Shown: positions 54,808-63,568, counted from the first letter of the stretch. The stretch is DNA of 64,000 nt from Burkholderiales bacterium PBB3 (GCA_002256115.1 NKIK01000017.1:1-64000); one strand, 5' to 3'. Numbers and translations: made by a program. The notes: generated by a model not told the origin, from the sequence alone.

Positions 54808-56519
54808 TGCAGCCTGCAGCGCAATCCACCAGGCCCGTGCGGCCTGGTTCCCGCACAGCGGGATTTGGCTTGGGGCTCAGGACGCCGCATTACGCGGACT
54901 TCCTGGCCGCCAAGCAGCCTGTTGATTGGCTGGAAATCATCACGGATAATTTTTTGGTAGAGGGCGGCAAGCCCTTGCAAATGCTAGACCGTATTCGCCA
55001 GGATTACCCGATGGCCATGCACGGTGTGGCCATGTCGATTGGTGCGGCGGGCGGTGTGGATGTCGCCTACCTGCAGCGGGTCAAAGCGCTGGCAGATCGC
55101 ATCGAGCCGATGTGGGTGTCTGACCACCTGTGTTGGATTGGCCCTGGCCCCGAGCAATTGCATGACCTCTACCCCCTGCCCTACACCGATGAAGCCGCCC
55201 GCCATGTGATTACACAAATCCGGCGCGCACAAGACATCTTGCAGCGCCGCCTGGTGATTGAGAATGTGTCGAGCTATATCAACTTTGCGGGCAACGCCGC
55301 CAGCGAGTGGCAATTTTTAAGCTACATCGCCAACAGCGCCGATTGCCAGCTGCTGGTGGATGTGAACAATATCTATGTCAGCAGCGTGAACCACGGCTTT
55401 GACCCGCTGGACTACCTGAACGCCCTGCCCCCTGCGCGTGTGCAACAAATCCACCTGGCCGGCCATGCCGACCACGGCAGCTATATCGTTGACACCCATG
55501 ACCACCCGGTGGCCCAGCCGGTGTGGGATTTGTATGCCCAGGCCTGCCAGCGCTTTGGTGCGGTGGCCACGATGATTGAGCGGGACGACGACATACCGCT
55601 ACTGGCCACACTGCTGCAGGAGCTGGGCATGGCACGCGAGATTGCGGCCCGAGAACTGACACCGCACGATGCACCCGCCCCACTGCAAAATCAAACGGAC
55701 GAAGCCGTGGGCATGCAACCCTGGCCTAAGGCCGCAGCCGCAGCGCAGTCCACCGACTTGCAGCAACTACAACGCCAGCTAAGCCACTATGTGCTGGACC
55801 AAGTCGATGCAGCATCGGCCAGCGCAGTGGTCGATCTGCTGCACACCAAGCCCCCGGCCACCAGCGAACAGCGCCTGGGTATTTACCACCATGCCTACCG
55901 CGCGCGGCTGGCCGAAGTCTTGGCCGACAGCTTTGCCAAAACCAATCTCTACATGGGCTCTGACAGCTTCACTGAAGTGGCCACCGCCTTTGCAGTGCAG
56001 CACCCACCACTCACCCGCAGCTTGGGCCGCTACGGTGCCAACCTGCCCGCCTACCTGGGCACGCTTTACCCCGACAACCCCGAGCTGCGCGAGCTGGCCC
56101 AGTTGGACTGGGACCTGCGCAGCCGCTTTGACGGTGCCGATGCGCCCGCACTAGAAGCCGGTACCGCCGCCACATCTGATTGGCTGAATTGGCCTGCGCC
56201 GCTACACCCCAGCCTGCTGCTGCGCAGCGTTAGCAGTAATGTGGCCCAGCTCTGGCGCGCCATCGATGCGGATGAAGATGTGCCCGAAGTGCACATCAGC
56301 AACGAGACCAAAACCTTGGCCGTGTGGCGCAAAGAATTGCAGCCGCATTTTCAAACGCTGGACAATGACGAGGCTGCGTTTTTGCAGTGCTTGGCACAGG
56401 GGCAATCGATAGAAGACGCTGCTGCCGCACTCGCAGAAACCACTACGCTCAATGATCCGAAAACCCTGGGCCGCTGGCTGCAAGCATGGTTAGAGAACGG
56501 GCTTCTGCTATCAAAATAG
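54807..56519 (+). CDS. Fused MNIO (DUF692) maturase and DUF2063 partner, BufB-BufC fusion
   Basis: A 570-residue protein joining two usually separate bufferin enzymes. Residues 18-285 are a DUF692/MNIO iron enzyme with all expected motifs: AMHGVAMSIG (H72), WVSDHLCWIG (H107), IENVSSYINF (E152), LLVDVNNIYVSSVNHGFDP (D185, H196), IHLAGHADHG (H216), IVDTHDHPV and TMIERDDDIP (E258). A Gln/Ala-rich linker (about 290-320) leads to the DUF2063 domain (about 320-420, SEQRLGIYHHAYRARLAEVL, GRYGANLPAYLG), and a further C-terminal part (PLHPSLLLR, VWRKELQ, DNDEAAFLQCLAQGQS). In other clusters these are bufB and bufC. The last codons and stop (LLLSK) lie in a dispersed repeat copy. Confidence 0.92.
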   Translation: MQPAAQSTRPVRPGSRTAGFGLGLRTPHYADFLAAKQPVDWLEIITDNFLVEGGKPLQMLDRIRQDYPMAMHGVAMSIGAAGGVDVAYLQRVKALADRIEPMWVSDHLCWIGPGPEQLHDLYPLPYTDEAARHVITQIRRAQDILQRRLVIENVSSYINFAGNAASEWQFLSYIANSADCQLLVDVNNIYVSSVNHGFDPLDYLNALPPARVQQIHLAGHADHGSYIVDTHDHPVAQPVWDLYAQACQRFGAVATMIERDDDIPLLATLLQELGMAREIAARELTPHDAPAPLQNQTDEAVGMQPWPKAAAAAQSTDLQQLQRQLSHYVLDQVDAASASAVVDLLHTKPPATSEQRLGIYHHAYRARLAEVLADSFAKTNLYMGSDSFTEVATAFAVQHPPLTRSLGRYGANLPAYLGTLYPDNPELRELAQLDWDLRSRFDGADAPALEAGTAATSDWLNWPAPLHPSLLLRSVSSNVAQLWRAIDADEDVPEVHISNETKTLAVWRKELQPHFQTLDNDEAAFLQCLAQGQSIEDAAAALAETTTLNDPKTLGRWLQAWLENGLLLSK

Positions 56520-56550
56520 AAGCTGCTCCCGCACTGTCTATGGCCTGCAA
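56505..56550 (+). repeat. Dispersed repeat copy overlapping the end of the MNIO fusion gene
   Basis: CTGCTATCAAAATAGAAGCT then GCTCCCGCACTGTCTATGGC. It supplies the last codons and TAG stop of the fusion gene. Confidence 0.85.
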
Positions 56551-56674
56551 AGTGCAGTGGTATGTGCATTGATATGTGTGCTTACACAACAGTGTTGAAC
56601 GTACTGCTATCAATTTTGCGACAATAGGGCACTGGCGAAAATCTTCGTCAGACATACAACAAGGAAATTTCAAA

Positions 56675-57034
56675 ATGGCAACTGCAAAAAAATCGGCCCC
56701 TAAAGCCGCCACTACCACCAAGAAAATCGCTGCTCCTGCAAAGGCTGCAAAGCCTGTTGCCAAGGTGGCCGCACCGAAGAAGGCTGCCGTCTCTAAGACT
56801 GCTAACGCGATCGCCAAGATCACAGCCAACATCGCCAAGCTGACTGAGCGCAAGAACAAGCTGGCTGCAGAAATCAACACACTGCGTGACCAACGCACTG
56901 CGTTGAAGGCAGCACCAGCACCTGCTGCTGCGCCTGCAAAAGCGGCAGCCAAGCCAGCCGCTAAGCCAGCAGCCAAAGCTGCTGCACCAGCCAAGGCCAA
57001 GCCAGTTGCCAAGAAAGCAGCCGCCAAGAAGTAA
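56675..57034 (+). CDS. Histone H1-like Lys/Ala-rich protein
   Basis: A 119-residue protein made of KKAA/AKPA-type repeats around a central helical segment (AIAKITANIAKLTERKNKLA, AEINTLRDQRTALKA). Such proteins bind DNA non-specifically like eukaryotic H1 tails, or coat polyhydroxyalkanoate granules. The coiled central part could dimerise. ATG 56675 is preceded by AAGGAAA; the earlier in-frame ATG at 56576 is weaker. A terminator follows at once. Confidence 0.82.
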   Translation: MATAKKSAPKAATTTKKIAAPAKAAKPVAKVAAPKKAAVSKTANAIAKITANIAKLTERKNKLAAEINTLRDQRTALKAAPAPAAAPAKAAAKPAAKPAAKAAAPAKAKPVAKKAAAKK

Positions 57035-57050
57035 GCTTCTTAGCAGCGCT

Positions 57051-57076
57051 AAAAAAAGGCCCCTCGGGGCCTTTTT
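57051..57076 (+). terminator. Rho-independent terminator after the H1-like gene
   Basis: AAAAAGGCCCC and GGGGCCTTTTT arms with a short loop, and a T-tract. Confidence 0.88.
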
Positions 57077-57169
57077 CTATGCCTGCTTCAAATCGGCCAG
57101 CATGGAGCCTGTGCTGCTGGCTGGCACACTACCCAGCTTGGCAATGTTTACCCCCTTCAGGAGAACCCC

Positions 57170-57649
57170 ATGGCAAGCAAAAACACAATTTGTATTTGGT
57201 ACGACGGCGGCGCGCTGGAGGCTGCAACGTTCTACGCGGAGACATTCTCAGACAGCAAGGTGACTGCGGTACACCACGCTCCCGGCGACTACCCCTCGGG
57301 CAAGCAAGGCGATGTTTTGACGGTGGAGTTCACCGTGCTGGGCATCCCTTGCCTTGGCTTAAACGGCGGGCCTATGTTTAAACACACCGAGGCGTTCTCG
57401 TTCCAAGTGGCCACCGACGACCAAGCCGAGACTGACCGCCTGTGGAATGCGATTGTGGACAACGGTGGTCAAACGAGCGCCTGCGGCTGGTGCAAAGACA
57501 AATGGGGTCTGTCGTGGCAGATCACACCGCGCGTCCTGATGGAGGCGATTGCAGACCCCGATCCGGCAGCGGCCAAGCGCGCGTTTGCGGCCATGATGGA
57601 GATGACAAAGATCGACATAGCCACCATCGAAGCCGCGCGGCGCGGCTAA
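57170..57649 (+). CDS. VOC/PhnB-like protein
   Basis: A 159-residue PhnB-type VOC protein: ICIWYDGGALEAATFYAETF, IPCLGLNGGPMFKHTEAFSF, and GWCKDKWGLSWQITPRVLME, followed by a helical C-terminus (AAAKRAFAAMMEMTKIDIAT). These are features of '3-demethylubiquinone-9 3-methyltransferase-like' proteins, which are not methyltransferases despite the name. The function is unknown. Confidence 0.85.
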   Translation: MASKNTICIWYDGGALEAATFYAETFSDSKVTAVHHAPGDYPSGKQGDVLTVEFTVLGIPCLGLNGGPMFKHTEAFSFQVATDDQAETDRLWNAIVDNGGQTSACGWCKDKWGLSWQITPRVLMEAIADPDPAAAKRAFAAMMEMTKIDIATIEAARRG

Positions 57650-57666
57650 ACCACCACTTACGCACC

Positions 57667-58710
57667 ATGCGAATCTGCAAAAACTCGGCGCTCAAAGCCC
57701 TCATCCTCTCCTTTCTAGCAAGCACCGCGTTCGCTGCTGACACTGCCCCGCCGTTGATCGATGGCAGCACCTACACACAAGCCCAAAAGCTGGTGGAAAT
57801 CGAACCCGGTCGACGGCTCAATCTGTACTGCGCCGGAAACGGATCGCCCACCGTAATTTTTGAGTCCGGTTTGGGTGTGCCGATGAGCAATTGGGGATTC
57901 GTTCAACCCGTGGTGGCGCATAAGACGCGCACTTGCACCTATGACCGTGCGGGTTTGGGTTTTAGCGATGCTGCCAACCGCGCATCTACCAGCCAACACA
58001 TCGTTGACGACTTGCATCGCTTGCTCGTTGCCGCAGCCATCAAGCCGCCATATGTGTTGGTCGGCCACTCTAGTGGCGGACTAACGCAGCGGCTCTTTGC
58101 CAGCACCTACCCATCGGAAGTGGTTGGCATGGTGTTGGTAGACCCCTCGGTTGAGAATCAAATGGCAGCCTACCGTTCGCTAGACCCCCAAAAGCGCACG
58201 GCTGAACAGTGGTTTGCGGACACCGTGGAGCCCAATCTAAAGAGTGCAAGGGAATGCGTCGTTGCGGCCAAGGCTGGGCTTGTCGCGGGCACCGAGCTAT
58301 TCAAAAAATGCGTCCCCGAACCCTTTGAGCAGTACAGCAGCGCGGTGAATGCCAGCAATGAGAAAGTCAACATGCAGCCCGCTACCTGGCAAGCGGTACT
58401 CTCTGAAAATGAGCACGTATTCACGACCAGTGCCGACCAAGTGCGCGCAGCGCGGCGCTCCTACGGCAACCTGCCTTTGATCGTGCTCACCAGCGGCCCA
58501 CGGCCTCTGCCCAAAGACCCGCTCACCCCAGAAGCACTGGCACTCAGGACAGCGAGAAGAGAAATGTGGGTCAGCCTTCACGCGGCGGTAGCCAAACTAT
58601 CCGACCGGGGCGAGCAAGTGATCGTTGAAGGCGCGAAGCACTACATTCAGCTCGACAAGCCGCAGGCGGTTGTCGACGCGATCAGCAAAGTTTTGGCTAT
58701 GGTGAAGTAG
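57667..58710 (+). CDS. Secreted alpha/beta-fold hydrolase
   Basis: A 347-residue exported protein with signal peptide MRICKNSALKALILSFLAST (cleavage near AFAAD). The nucleophile elbow is VLVGHSSGGLTQRLFA, the oxyanion region VIFESGLG, and a likely catalytic His is in VEGAKHYIQLDKP. It belongs to the general alpha/beta-hydrolase group; the substrate cannot be told. ATG 57667 lies 17 bases after the VOC gene stop; the frame is open upstream through that gene but without similarity. Confidence 0.85.
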   Translation: MRICKNSALKALILSFLASTAFAADTAPPLIDGSTYTQAQKLVEIEPGRRLNLYCAGNGSPTVIFESGLGVPMSNWGFVQPVVAHKTRTCTYDRAGLGFSDAANRASTSQHIVDDLHRLLVAAAIKPPYVLVGHSSGGLTQRLFASTYPSEVVGMVLVDPSVENQMAAYRSLDPQKRTAEQWFADTVEPNLKSARECVVAAKAGLVAGTELFKKCVPEPFEQYSSAVNASNEKVNMQPATWQAVLSENEHVFTTSADQVRAARRSYGNLPLIVLTSGPRPLPKDPLTPEALALRTARREMWVSLHAAVAKLSDRGEQVIVEGAKHYIQLDKPQAVVDAISKVLAMVK

Positions 58711-58921
58711 ATGGGGTTGACGCTGACGAGGAGTGGTAATTCTGCTGATAACCCTTACTGCCTCGCTGCAAATTCGAATCTGGGCCAGAAACGGCCACTA
58801 AGCGTGTGACTGATAGCAGGAGACCAATCCTCCATTAGACCTGCAACCAGATATGAGTCTCTTTGGTGGTGATTGCTATCCAATAGGGTAATGAGACCTG
58901 CGTATGGAGCTGCCCAGTTCA

Positions 58922-60079
58922 TCATGGCTGTGCCGTCTCAACGATGAACTTGGTCCGCTCATGCAGCTCATCAAAGGTCAGGATGTCGATTCCTATCATG
59001 CTCGCCCGATAAAGCTCAAAGGAACGAAGCTTGTCTTGGTGGACTCCATGCTCACCGACGAACTCGCTCAAGGAGCCTATTACGATGAAAGCACGGGGCT
59101 TGAAGTTGAAGACGTCTTCACCAGTGAGGTTGCCATCGTCGTCCACCATTCTTTGCATACCATGGAGTTTGTGCATGGCAATTGCCACTGTGGCTTGAAC
59201 CTGAGCAACGGCACCGGCCATCTCCTTGGATGGGGCCCAGCATCCTGCTCTGTAGTAGTCTGTGTCCAGCAGTTTAGTTTTGTGATGCTTGATTTCGGCA
59301 AAGCACAAAGAGTTGATGATTCCCTTGGTCTTCATGACCGCATCGGCTCTTTTACCCCTGTTCAAGAGATCGTAGCCCTGCACGAGCTGCTCAAGTTTTT
59401 TTTCCTCAAAACCGGTCACATAGAAGTAGCTCAGTCCATAGCCAAAAACCCACGGATTTTTCTCAAAGAAAGCCTGCCAAAGTGGCTCGTCGCCTTTGAT
59501 TGACTTCTGCTGCTTGCACCGTTCAAAGAACTCAGGGTCCGAAAGAAGCTGCGAGAACACGCCGAGTTGCTTCTTTCTATAGCCGAGGGCCACGATGTCG
59601 TCTTTGGTGACTTCGGCCCGAATGGCCTCAAGGAAGACTTCCTGATTGTCATGGACCAAAGTTGCCGCTTGGGCCTTGGACAGCACCAATTTGTGTAACT
59701 CGGTATCCGTGATGTTCACTGGACCAGAATGCTTGAACTCCACCTCCGCGATGTCGTTGAGGAAGCCCAACAGCTTAGGAATCTCACTGCCTATAAAGGA
59801 GAAGTTGGTCCTGTGTGGCTGGCCGTTATTTCCATTGAACTGCTGAAGGGTGAGGACGGTCAGCTTGCGATCATCCTCCAGAAATTTCGCAACGATTTCA
59901 ATCCTGGCAGTTGCCGTGCGGCGAAGGACAACCTCCTTTTTCACCTTTGCATAGTAAGCACCTTCAGAATCGACTACCTTGGATGCGATGCGAAGAGGGC
60001 CATTGATTGTTGGAACCTGCGGACTGATGTAAGTCTTGCCCGTGAGCTTGTTCCGAAAAATCTCCTCTTCGTCAGCCAT
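58922..60079 (-). CDS. Shedu-type (DUF4263) anti-phage nuclease
   Basis: A 385-residue protein of the Shedu defence family (SduA), which forms oligomers and uses a PD-(D/E)xK nuclease. Residue numbers here are counted from a GTG at 60085: the DUF4263 signature FFEKNPWVFGYGLS is at 207-220, and the nuclease motif has D248 (RADAV) and E264-x-K266 (CFAEIKHHKT). The N-terminal half (about 1-190) is a distinct domain of unknown function, typical of the family. ATG 60079 was preferred. Composition is more AT-rich and less biased than neighbours, and 211 and 583 bases without genes flank it, as expected for an acquired gene. Shedu acts as a single gene. Confidence 0.85.
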   Translation of the reverse strand: MADEEEIFRNKLTGKTYISPQVPTINGPLRIASKVVDSEGAYYAKVKKEVVLRRTATARIEIVAKFLEDDRKLTVLTLQQFNGNNGQPHRTNFSFIGSEIPKLLGFLNDIAEVEFKHSGPVNITDTELHKLVLSKAQAATLVHDNQEVFLEAIRAEVTKDDIVALGYRKKQLGVFSQLLSDPEFFERCKQQKSIKGDEPLWQAFFEKNPWVFGYGLSYFYVTGFEEKKLEQLVQGYDLLNRGKRADAVMKTKGIINSLCFAEIKHHKTKLLDTDYYRAGCWAPSKEMAGAVAQVQATVAIAMHKLHGMQRMVDDDGNLTGEDVFNFKPRAFIVIGSLSEFVGEHGVHQDKLRSFELYRASMIGIDILTFDELHERTKFIVETAQP

Positions 60080-60662
60080 CTTCACAATCCTTTGAGTTCA
60101 TGCCTAGTGTCGTGCCTACGCCGATGATTGTGCCCCCTCTTAGCATGCTGCCAAAACCATCTATGTTTCTAGAACTGGCTTTTGACCTAGGTAAGGCGCT
60201 GACTCTCCGGCTAGCTGCAGCGTAGCTGAAGTCGTCAGTTTGGATGCCGCTGTGGTTGACCGCTTCGCTGCATTTCCGCCATGGATCGTCCCGCCGGGCA
60301 CCTCAATCCTGAATGTCAGCTATCCGGCCGTTAGTCTGGTTGATCGGCGACGGCTTCAGGCCGCAAACCGCCCTTCACCCTGGATGTTGTAGCTCGCGCA
60401 TCGCCTTAAGACTCCGGCGACTGGCTCCTTCAAATTGTGGATCACTCACAGCAATTTGCTATCAAAACAGAAGCTGCTCCCGCACTATCCACGGCCTGAA
60501 CGGTTGATTTGGCTTCGAATCCTCTTCGGCTGCGCAATACAAACAACTCCGCACCCCATCACCAGCACACCATCAAGCGCTTGCCCTCAACCCCCACACC
60601 TATACAACACCCCCACTTCGGCATAGACTGACCCAAACCACGGCCCGCCCGGAGCAAGCACC
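60080..60662. other. Intergenic region of 583 bases with no convincing gene
   Basis: Small open frames here lack coding character. It contains mixed-composition sequence upstream of the Shedu gene, with short segments such as CTGAATGTCAGCTATCCGGC resembling intergenic repeats of this family, then a dispersed repeat copy (60455-60515). It may include the boundary of an acquired segment. Confidence 0.7.
60455..60515 (+). repeat. Dispersed repeat copy near the FliD-like gene
   Basis: TTGCTATCAAAACAGAAGCT then GCTCCCGCACTATCCACGGC and CTGAACGGTTGATTTGG. The fullest match to the consensus in the window. Confidence 0.92.
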
Positions 60663-61352
60663 ATGAACATCAACGATTTTGTACAGAACAATGCTGCAGG
60701 CAAGTACCTGGGCACGGGTGCCAATGCCCCTAAGGCGTCGCGTTTGGATTCCTCCACGCAAGCCGCCCTGGGCAAAGCAGACAAGCGGATTCAGTCGTCG
60801 GTGGACGCCACAACGGCACAGTTGTCGTCGGTGGGCAAGCTCAAGTCTTCAGTGTCAGACGTGCAAGCAGCGTCATTGAATTTGCAAAGGCTAGACAAAG
60901 ACAGCACGGCCCTATCCGAGAAAGCGGCTGTCAGCAATTTTGTGAGCGCCTTCAATGCCGCCATCAAAACTGCCAAGACAACGGCTGAAACCCCAGGCGA
61001 AGGGCTGGCCGCCAAAAGCTCCCTGCGCGCGGGCAGGGAGCTGCAAAAGGCCGTGGGTTCTGATGCCACTACCCTTGAATCTCTGAAGGCGCTGGGCGTC
61101 AGCCAAAAAGCAGATGGCAGCTTGGCGCTAGACACCCAGAAGCTGGACGCCAAGCAGAAGACCGATGCCAACGGCGTGCGCGCCACCTTGAACCAATTGG
61201 GGAAAAGTGTGAACGCCACCGCCACCAACACCTTGGCCGCCAGCGGCAATGTGGGGCTGTCGATCTCGTACCTGAATCTGCGGGCCGATGCGCTTAAAAC
61301 GCAGCAGACTCTTGTGGCCTCTGCGGGGTTTAACTTGGGTGGCTACCGGTAG
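60663..61352 (+). CDS. FliD-like small protein, unassigned
   Basis: A 229-residue protein with no signal peptide. The middle and C-terminal parts (SVGKLKSSVSDVQAASLNLQ, VSNFVSAFNAAIKT, LESLKALGVSQKADGSLALD) resemble the region of FliD flagellar caps containing 'LGIS...GSLSLD'. It lacks the large FliD head and most coiled sequence. No flagellar genes are near. It might be a secreted filament-associated protein or a degraded cap gene with maintained frame; the role is unknown. Confidence 0.6.
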   Translation: MNINDFVQNNAAGKYLGTGANAPKASRLDSSTQAALGKADKRIQSSVDATTAQLSSVGKLKSSVSDVQAASLNLQRLDKDSTALSEKAAVSNFVSAFNAAIKTAKTTAETPGEGLAAKSSLRAGRELQKAVGSDATTLESLKALGVSQKADGSLALDTQKLDAKQKTDANGVRATLNQLGKSVNATATNTLAASGNVGLSISYLNLRADALKTQQTLVASAGFNLGGYR

Positions 61353-61388
61353 GCTGTGCCTGCAGAGCTAGGCTGCTGGACAAGCGAA

Positions 61389-61445
61389 CGCTATCAATTG
61401 AGTAGCTGCTCCCGCACTATCCACGGCCTCAAACGCTGATTTGAC
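61389..61445 (+). repeat. Dispersed repeat copy overlapping the end of the YdbT-like gene
   Basis: CGCTATCAATTGAGTAGCTG then CTCCCGCACTATCCACGGCC and TCAAACGCTGATTTGACCCC. The last codons and TGA stop of the minus-strand gene at 61429 lie within it. Confidence 0.88.
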
Positions 61446-63018
61446 CCCAAACTTGCGCGCGCAGGCCTTGTGCCACGGCTAGGGGCATGTAGGGGATCTC
61501 TAACGTGCGGTAGGACTTGGAGCCGCCCTGGGCCGTCGCCTGAAAACTGACCACGCCCAGGCGCCGGTCTAGCGGCGAACTGTGCAGGCGCAGCACATGC
61601 AGGCGCGAGGTCTCCACCATCACCCAGCGGCGGTGCCACACCCCACTGCGAAACACCACCACCGGGCCAGCAATGGCGTAGGCGGCAAACTGTGCCCAGG
61701 CGCGCGTGTAGGCCAGCCAGGCCATCAGCGCAGGCACGGCCAGCGCCCAGGCCACTGCGGCGGGCACCCCCAATTGGCCCGCCGTGGCCAGTGCCAGCAG
61801 CGCGCCCACACCCGGCACCAGCCAGCGACCCTGGCTCCACAGGCGGCTGACCCAGGCGGTGTGCAGGGGCTGCCATTGCAACGCGGCCCAGTCCAACGCA
61901 GGCAGGGTGACGGACAACAGCGCCAGGGCCTGGGGCCAGGTGGCTATGGGGGCCAGCTCGGTGAACTGCAAGCTGGGCTCTGCACCCTGACCGCCACGGC
62001 GTCCGCTGGTGCCCCCCGCCACCGTCACGCCCAGGCTGCAACGCTGCATGCGGCGGTGCAGCCAGTTTTCATCAATCTGCCAGCGCTGCAGGCGGCCCAG
62101 CCGCGCGGCAGAGCGCACTTGGGTGGATAGGCCGTGGGCGGCCATCAGTCTCTCGCCCTGGCGCTCTAGCCGAAAGCGGTGGTACCTAAAAAACGCCAGC
62201 GCAATCGACAGCACGCGGGTTAGCAGCCAAGCCAGCAGCACCAGGCTGGCAATGGCCACGCCCAGCCGCACGGTGTGCGCGGCCTGTACTTCTTGATTGA
62301 CTAGGTTGCTGGCCCAACGGCCCATATCCGTCATAGCTCTCACCGCGTGCTTGCGCAGGAATTCACCCTGAAAGGCGGCCCCAAAAGCCACCGCCACCAT
62401 CACCATGCCGCGGTTAGACGCAATACCCAGGCGCAGCACTTCAGTCCAGGGCAGCGCGTGCAGCAGCTCGGTGTCGGGAGTGGCGGTAGCTGCCTGGGGC
62501 GTTTCGGTTCCGCCAGGATCGGCGGCGGCCAGCCCCCCTTGTCCCACCTGTCCCGCCCCCAGGTGGTGGGCGCGCAGCAGGGCCTCCAGCGCTGCAGCGT
62601 CTTGCACGCCCAGCACGCGCATCACGGCCTCGGGCTTGCCGCCGCTGGCAGACTCCAGGTGTAGTTCAGTCACATTCAAAAGCCGGTGCAACAGCTTGCG
62701 CCGTTGGCTGATGTTGTGAATGCGCACAAAAGGGATGTGCCGCTGCGTGCGGCCCAGCAGGCCTTCGCGGATGTGCAGGGTATCGGCATCCAGCTGGTAG
62801 CGGTAGGCCCGGGCTGTTAGCACCAACCACAGCGTGACACCACAGGCCACGGCTGCGGCCACCATGCTGGCGCGGCTCCAGCTACCGCCCAAAAACAGCA
62901 AAGCCACCAGCGGCGCGGCCACCTGGCGGCTCATACCACCCAGCATAAAAAGAAAGGACCAAGGGTGTAGACCCTTGGACTGCGCGGCCTGGGCCTGCAC
63001 CGTGTCGGTCTCAGACAT
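61429..63018 (-). CDS. PH-domain membrane protein (YdbT-like)
   Basis: A 529-residue inner-membrane protein with repeated bacterial PH domains and about five hydrophobic segments. TARAYRYQLDADTLHIREGL and RRWVMVETSRLHVLRLHSSP fit the bPH2/YdbT family, paired with a YdbS-like protein. The role is unknown; relatives have been linked to membrane stress. It overlaps the YdbS-like gene by eight bases. The last residues (QISV) are encoded by a dispersed repeat copy. Confidence 0.85.
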   Translation of the reverse strand: MSETDTVQAQAAQSKGLHPWSFLFMLGGMSRQVAAPLVALLFLGGSWSRASMVAAAVACGVTLWLVLTARAYRYQLDADTLHIREGLLGRTQRHIPFVRIHNISQRRKLLHRLLNVTELHLESASGGKPEAVMRVLGVQDAAALEALLRAHHLGAGQVGQGGLAAADPGGTETPQAATATPDTELLHALPWTEVLRLGIASNRGMVMVAVAFGAAFQGEFLRKHAVRAMTDMGRWASNLVNQEVQAAHTVRLGVAIASLVLLAWLLTRVLSIALAFFRYHRFRLERQGERLMAAHGLSTQVRSAARLGRLQRWQIDENWLHRRMQRCSLGVTVAGGTSGRRGGQGAEPSLQFTELAPIATWPQALALLSVTLPALDWAALQWQPLHTAWVSRLWSQGRWLVPGVGALLALATAGQLGVPAAVAWALAVPALMAWLAYTRAWAQFAAYAIAGPVVVFRSGVWHRRWVMVETSRLHVLRLHSSPLDRRLGVVSFQATAQGGSKSYRTLEIPYMPLAVAQGLRAQVWGQISV

Positions 63019-63568
63019 GGTGGGCGTGCAGTTGCGGCAGCAGCGCTGCGCGCAGGGCGTGGGCCTGGTCCACGGGCAAGCCCTTGATGTGGAGTACGTG
63101 GTCGTGCGTACCAGCAGTGTGCAGGCTCAGCGTGGCCATGCCCCAGCGGCGGTCGAGGGGGCCCTGTCGCACATCCAGATGCTGCAGCCGGGCGATGGGT
63201 ACCCAGGTTTCGGTCTGCCACCAAATGCCGTCTTGTAGGCGCACACCGGCGTGCGGCTGGTGCTCAGCCCGGTAGCGCGCAAACCGCAGTTGCGCCAACA
63301 GCAGGCCCCAAGCGGCAAACACCAAAGCAGCCGCCACACCCGACAACAAATAGCCGGTGCTGAAAGTGGCCTTGTCTGCATCCGCCGCCAATATAGCCGT
63401 TACAGCATTCGCCAGCACACAGCCCACTGCCCCGCCCACGATGCCGCCCACCAGGCCATAGACCACGCGCCAGGCTGTGCACTGTGCGGGCAAAGTCTGC
63501 AAAGCCTGCAGTGGCTGGGGTGCATGGGATGGTGCAAGACCACCAGTGTCTAAAGTGTCAGAGGTCAC
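63011..63568 (-). CDS. PH-domain membrane protein (YdbS-like)
   Basis: A 185-residue membrane protein with two hydrophobic segments (VVYGLVGGIVGGAVGCVLAN and LLSGVAAALVFAAWGLLLAQ) and one bacterial PH domain (GIWWQTETWVPIARLQHLDV, RQGPLDRRWGMATLSLHT). It is the first gene of a two-gene unit with the YdbT-like protein, as in many bacteria. Confidence 0.85.
   Translation of the reverse strand: MTSDTLDTGGLAPSHAPQPLQALQTLPAQCTAWRVVYGLVGGIVGGAVGCVLANAVTAILAADADKATFSTGYLLSGVAAALVFAAWGLLLAQLRFARYRAEHQPHAGVRLQDGIWWQTETWVPIARLQHLDVRQGPLDRRWGMATLSLHTAGTHDHVLHIKGLPVDQAHALRAALLPQLHAHHV

Noticed and set aside
60300..60360. Possible integron attC-like site (GCCGTTAGTC region)
   Set aside because: The core does not fit the GTTRRRY form and no paired site or cassette-like gene is nearby.
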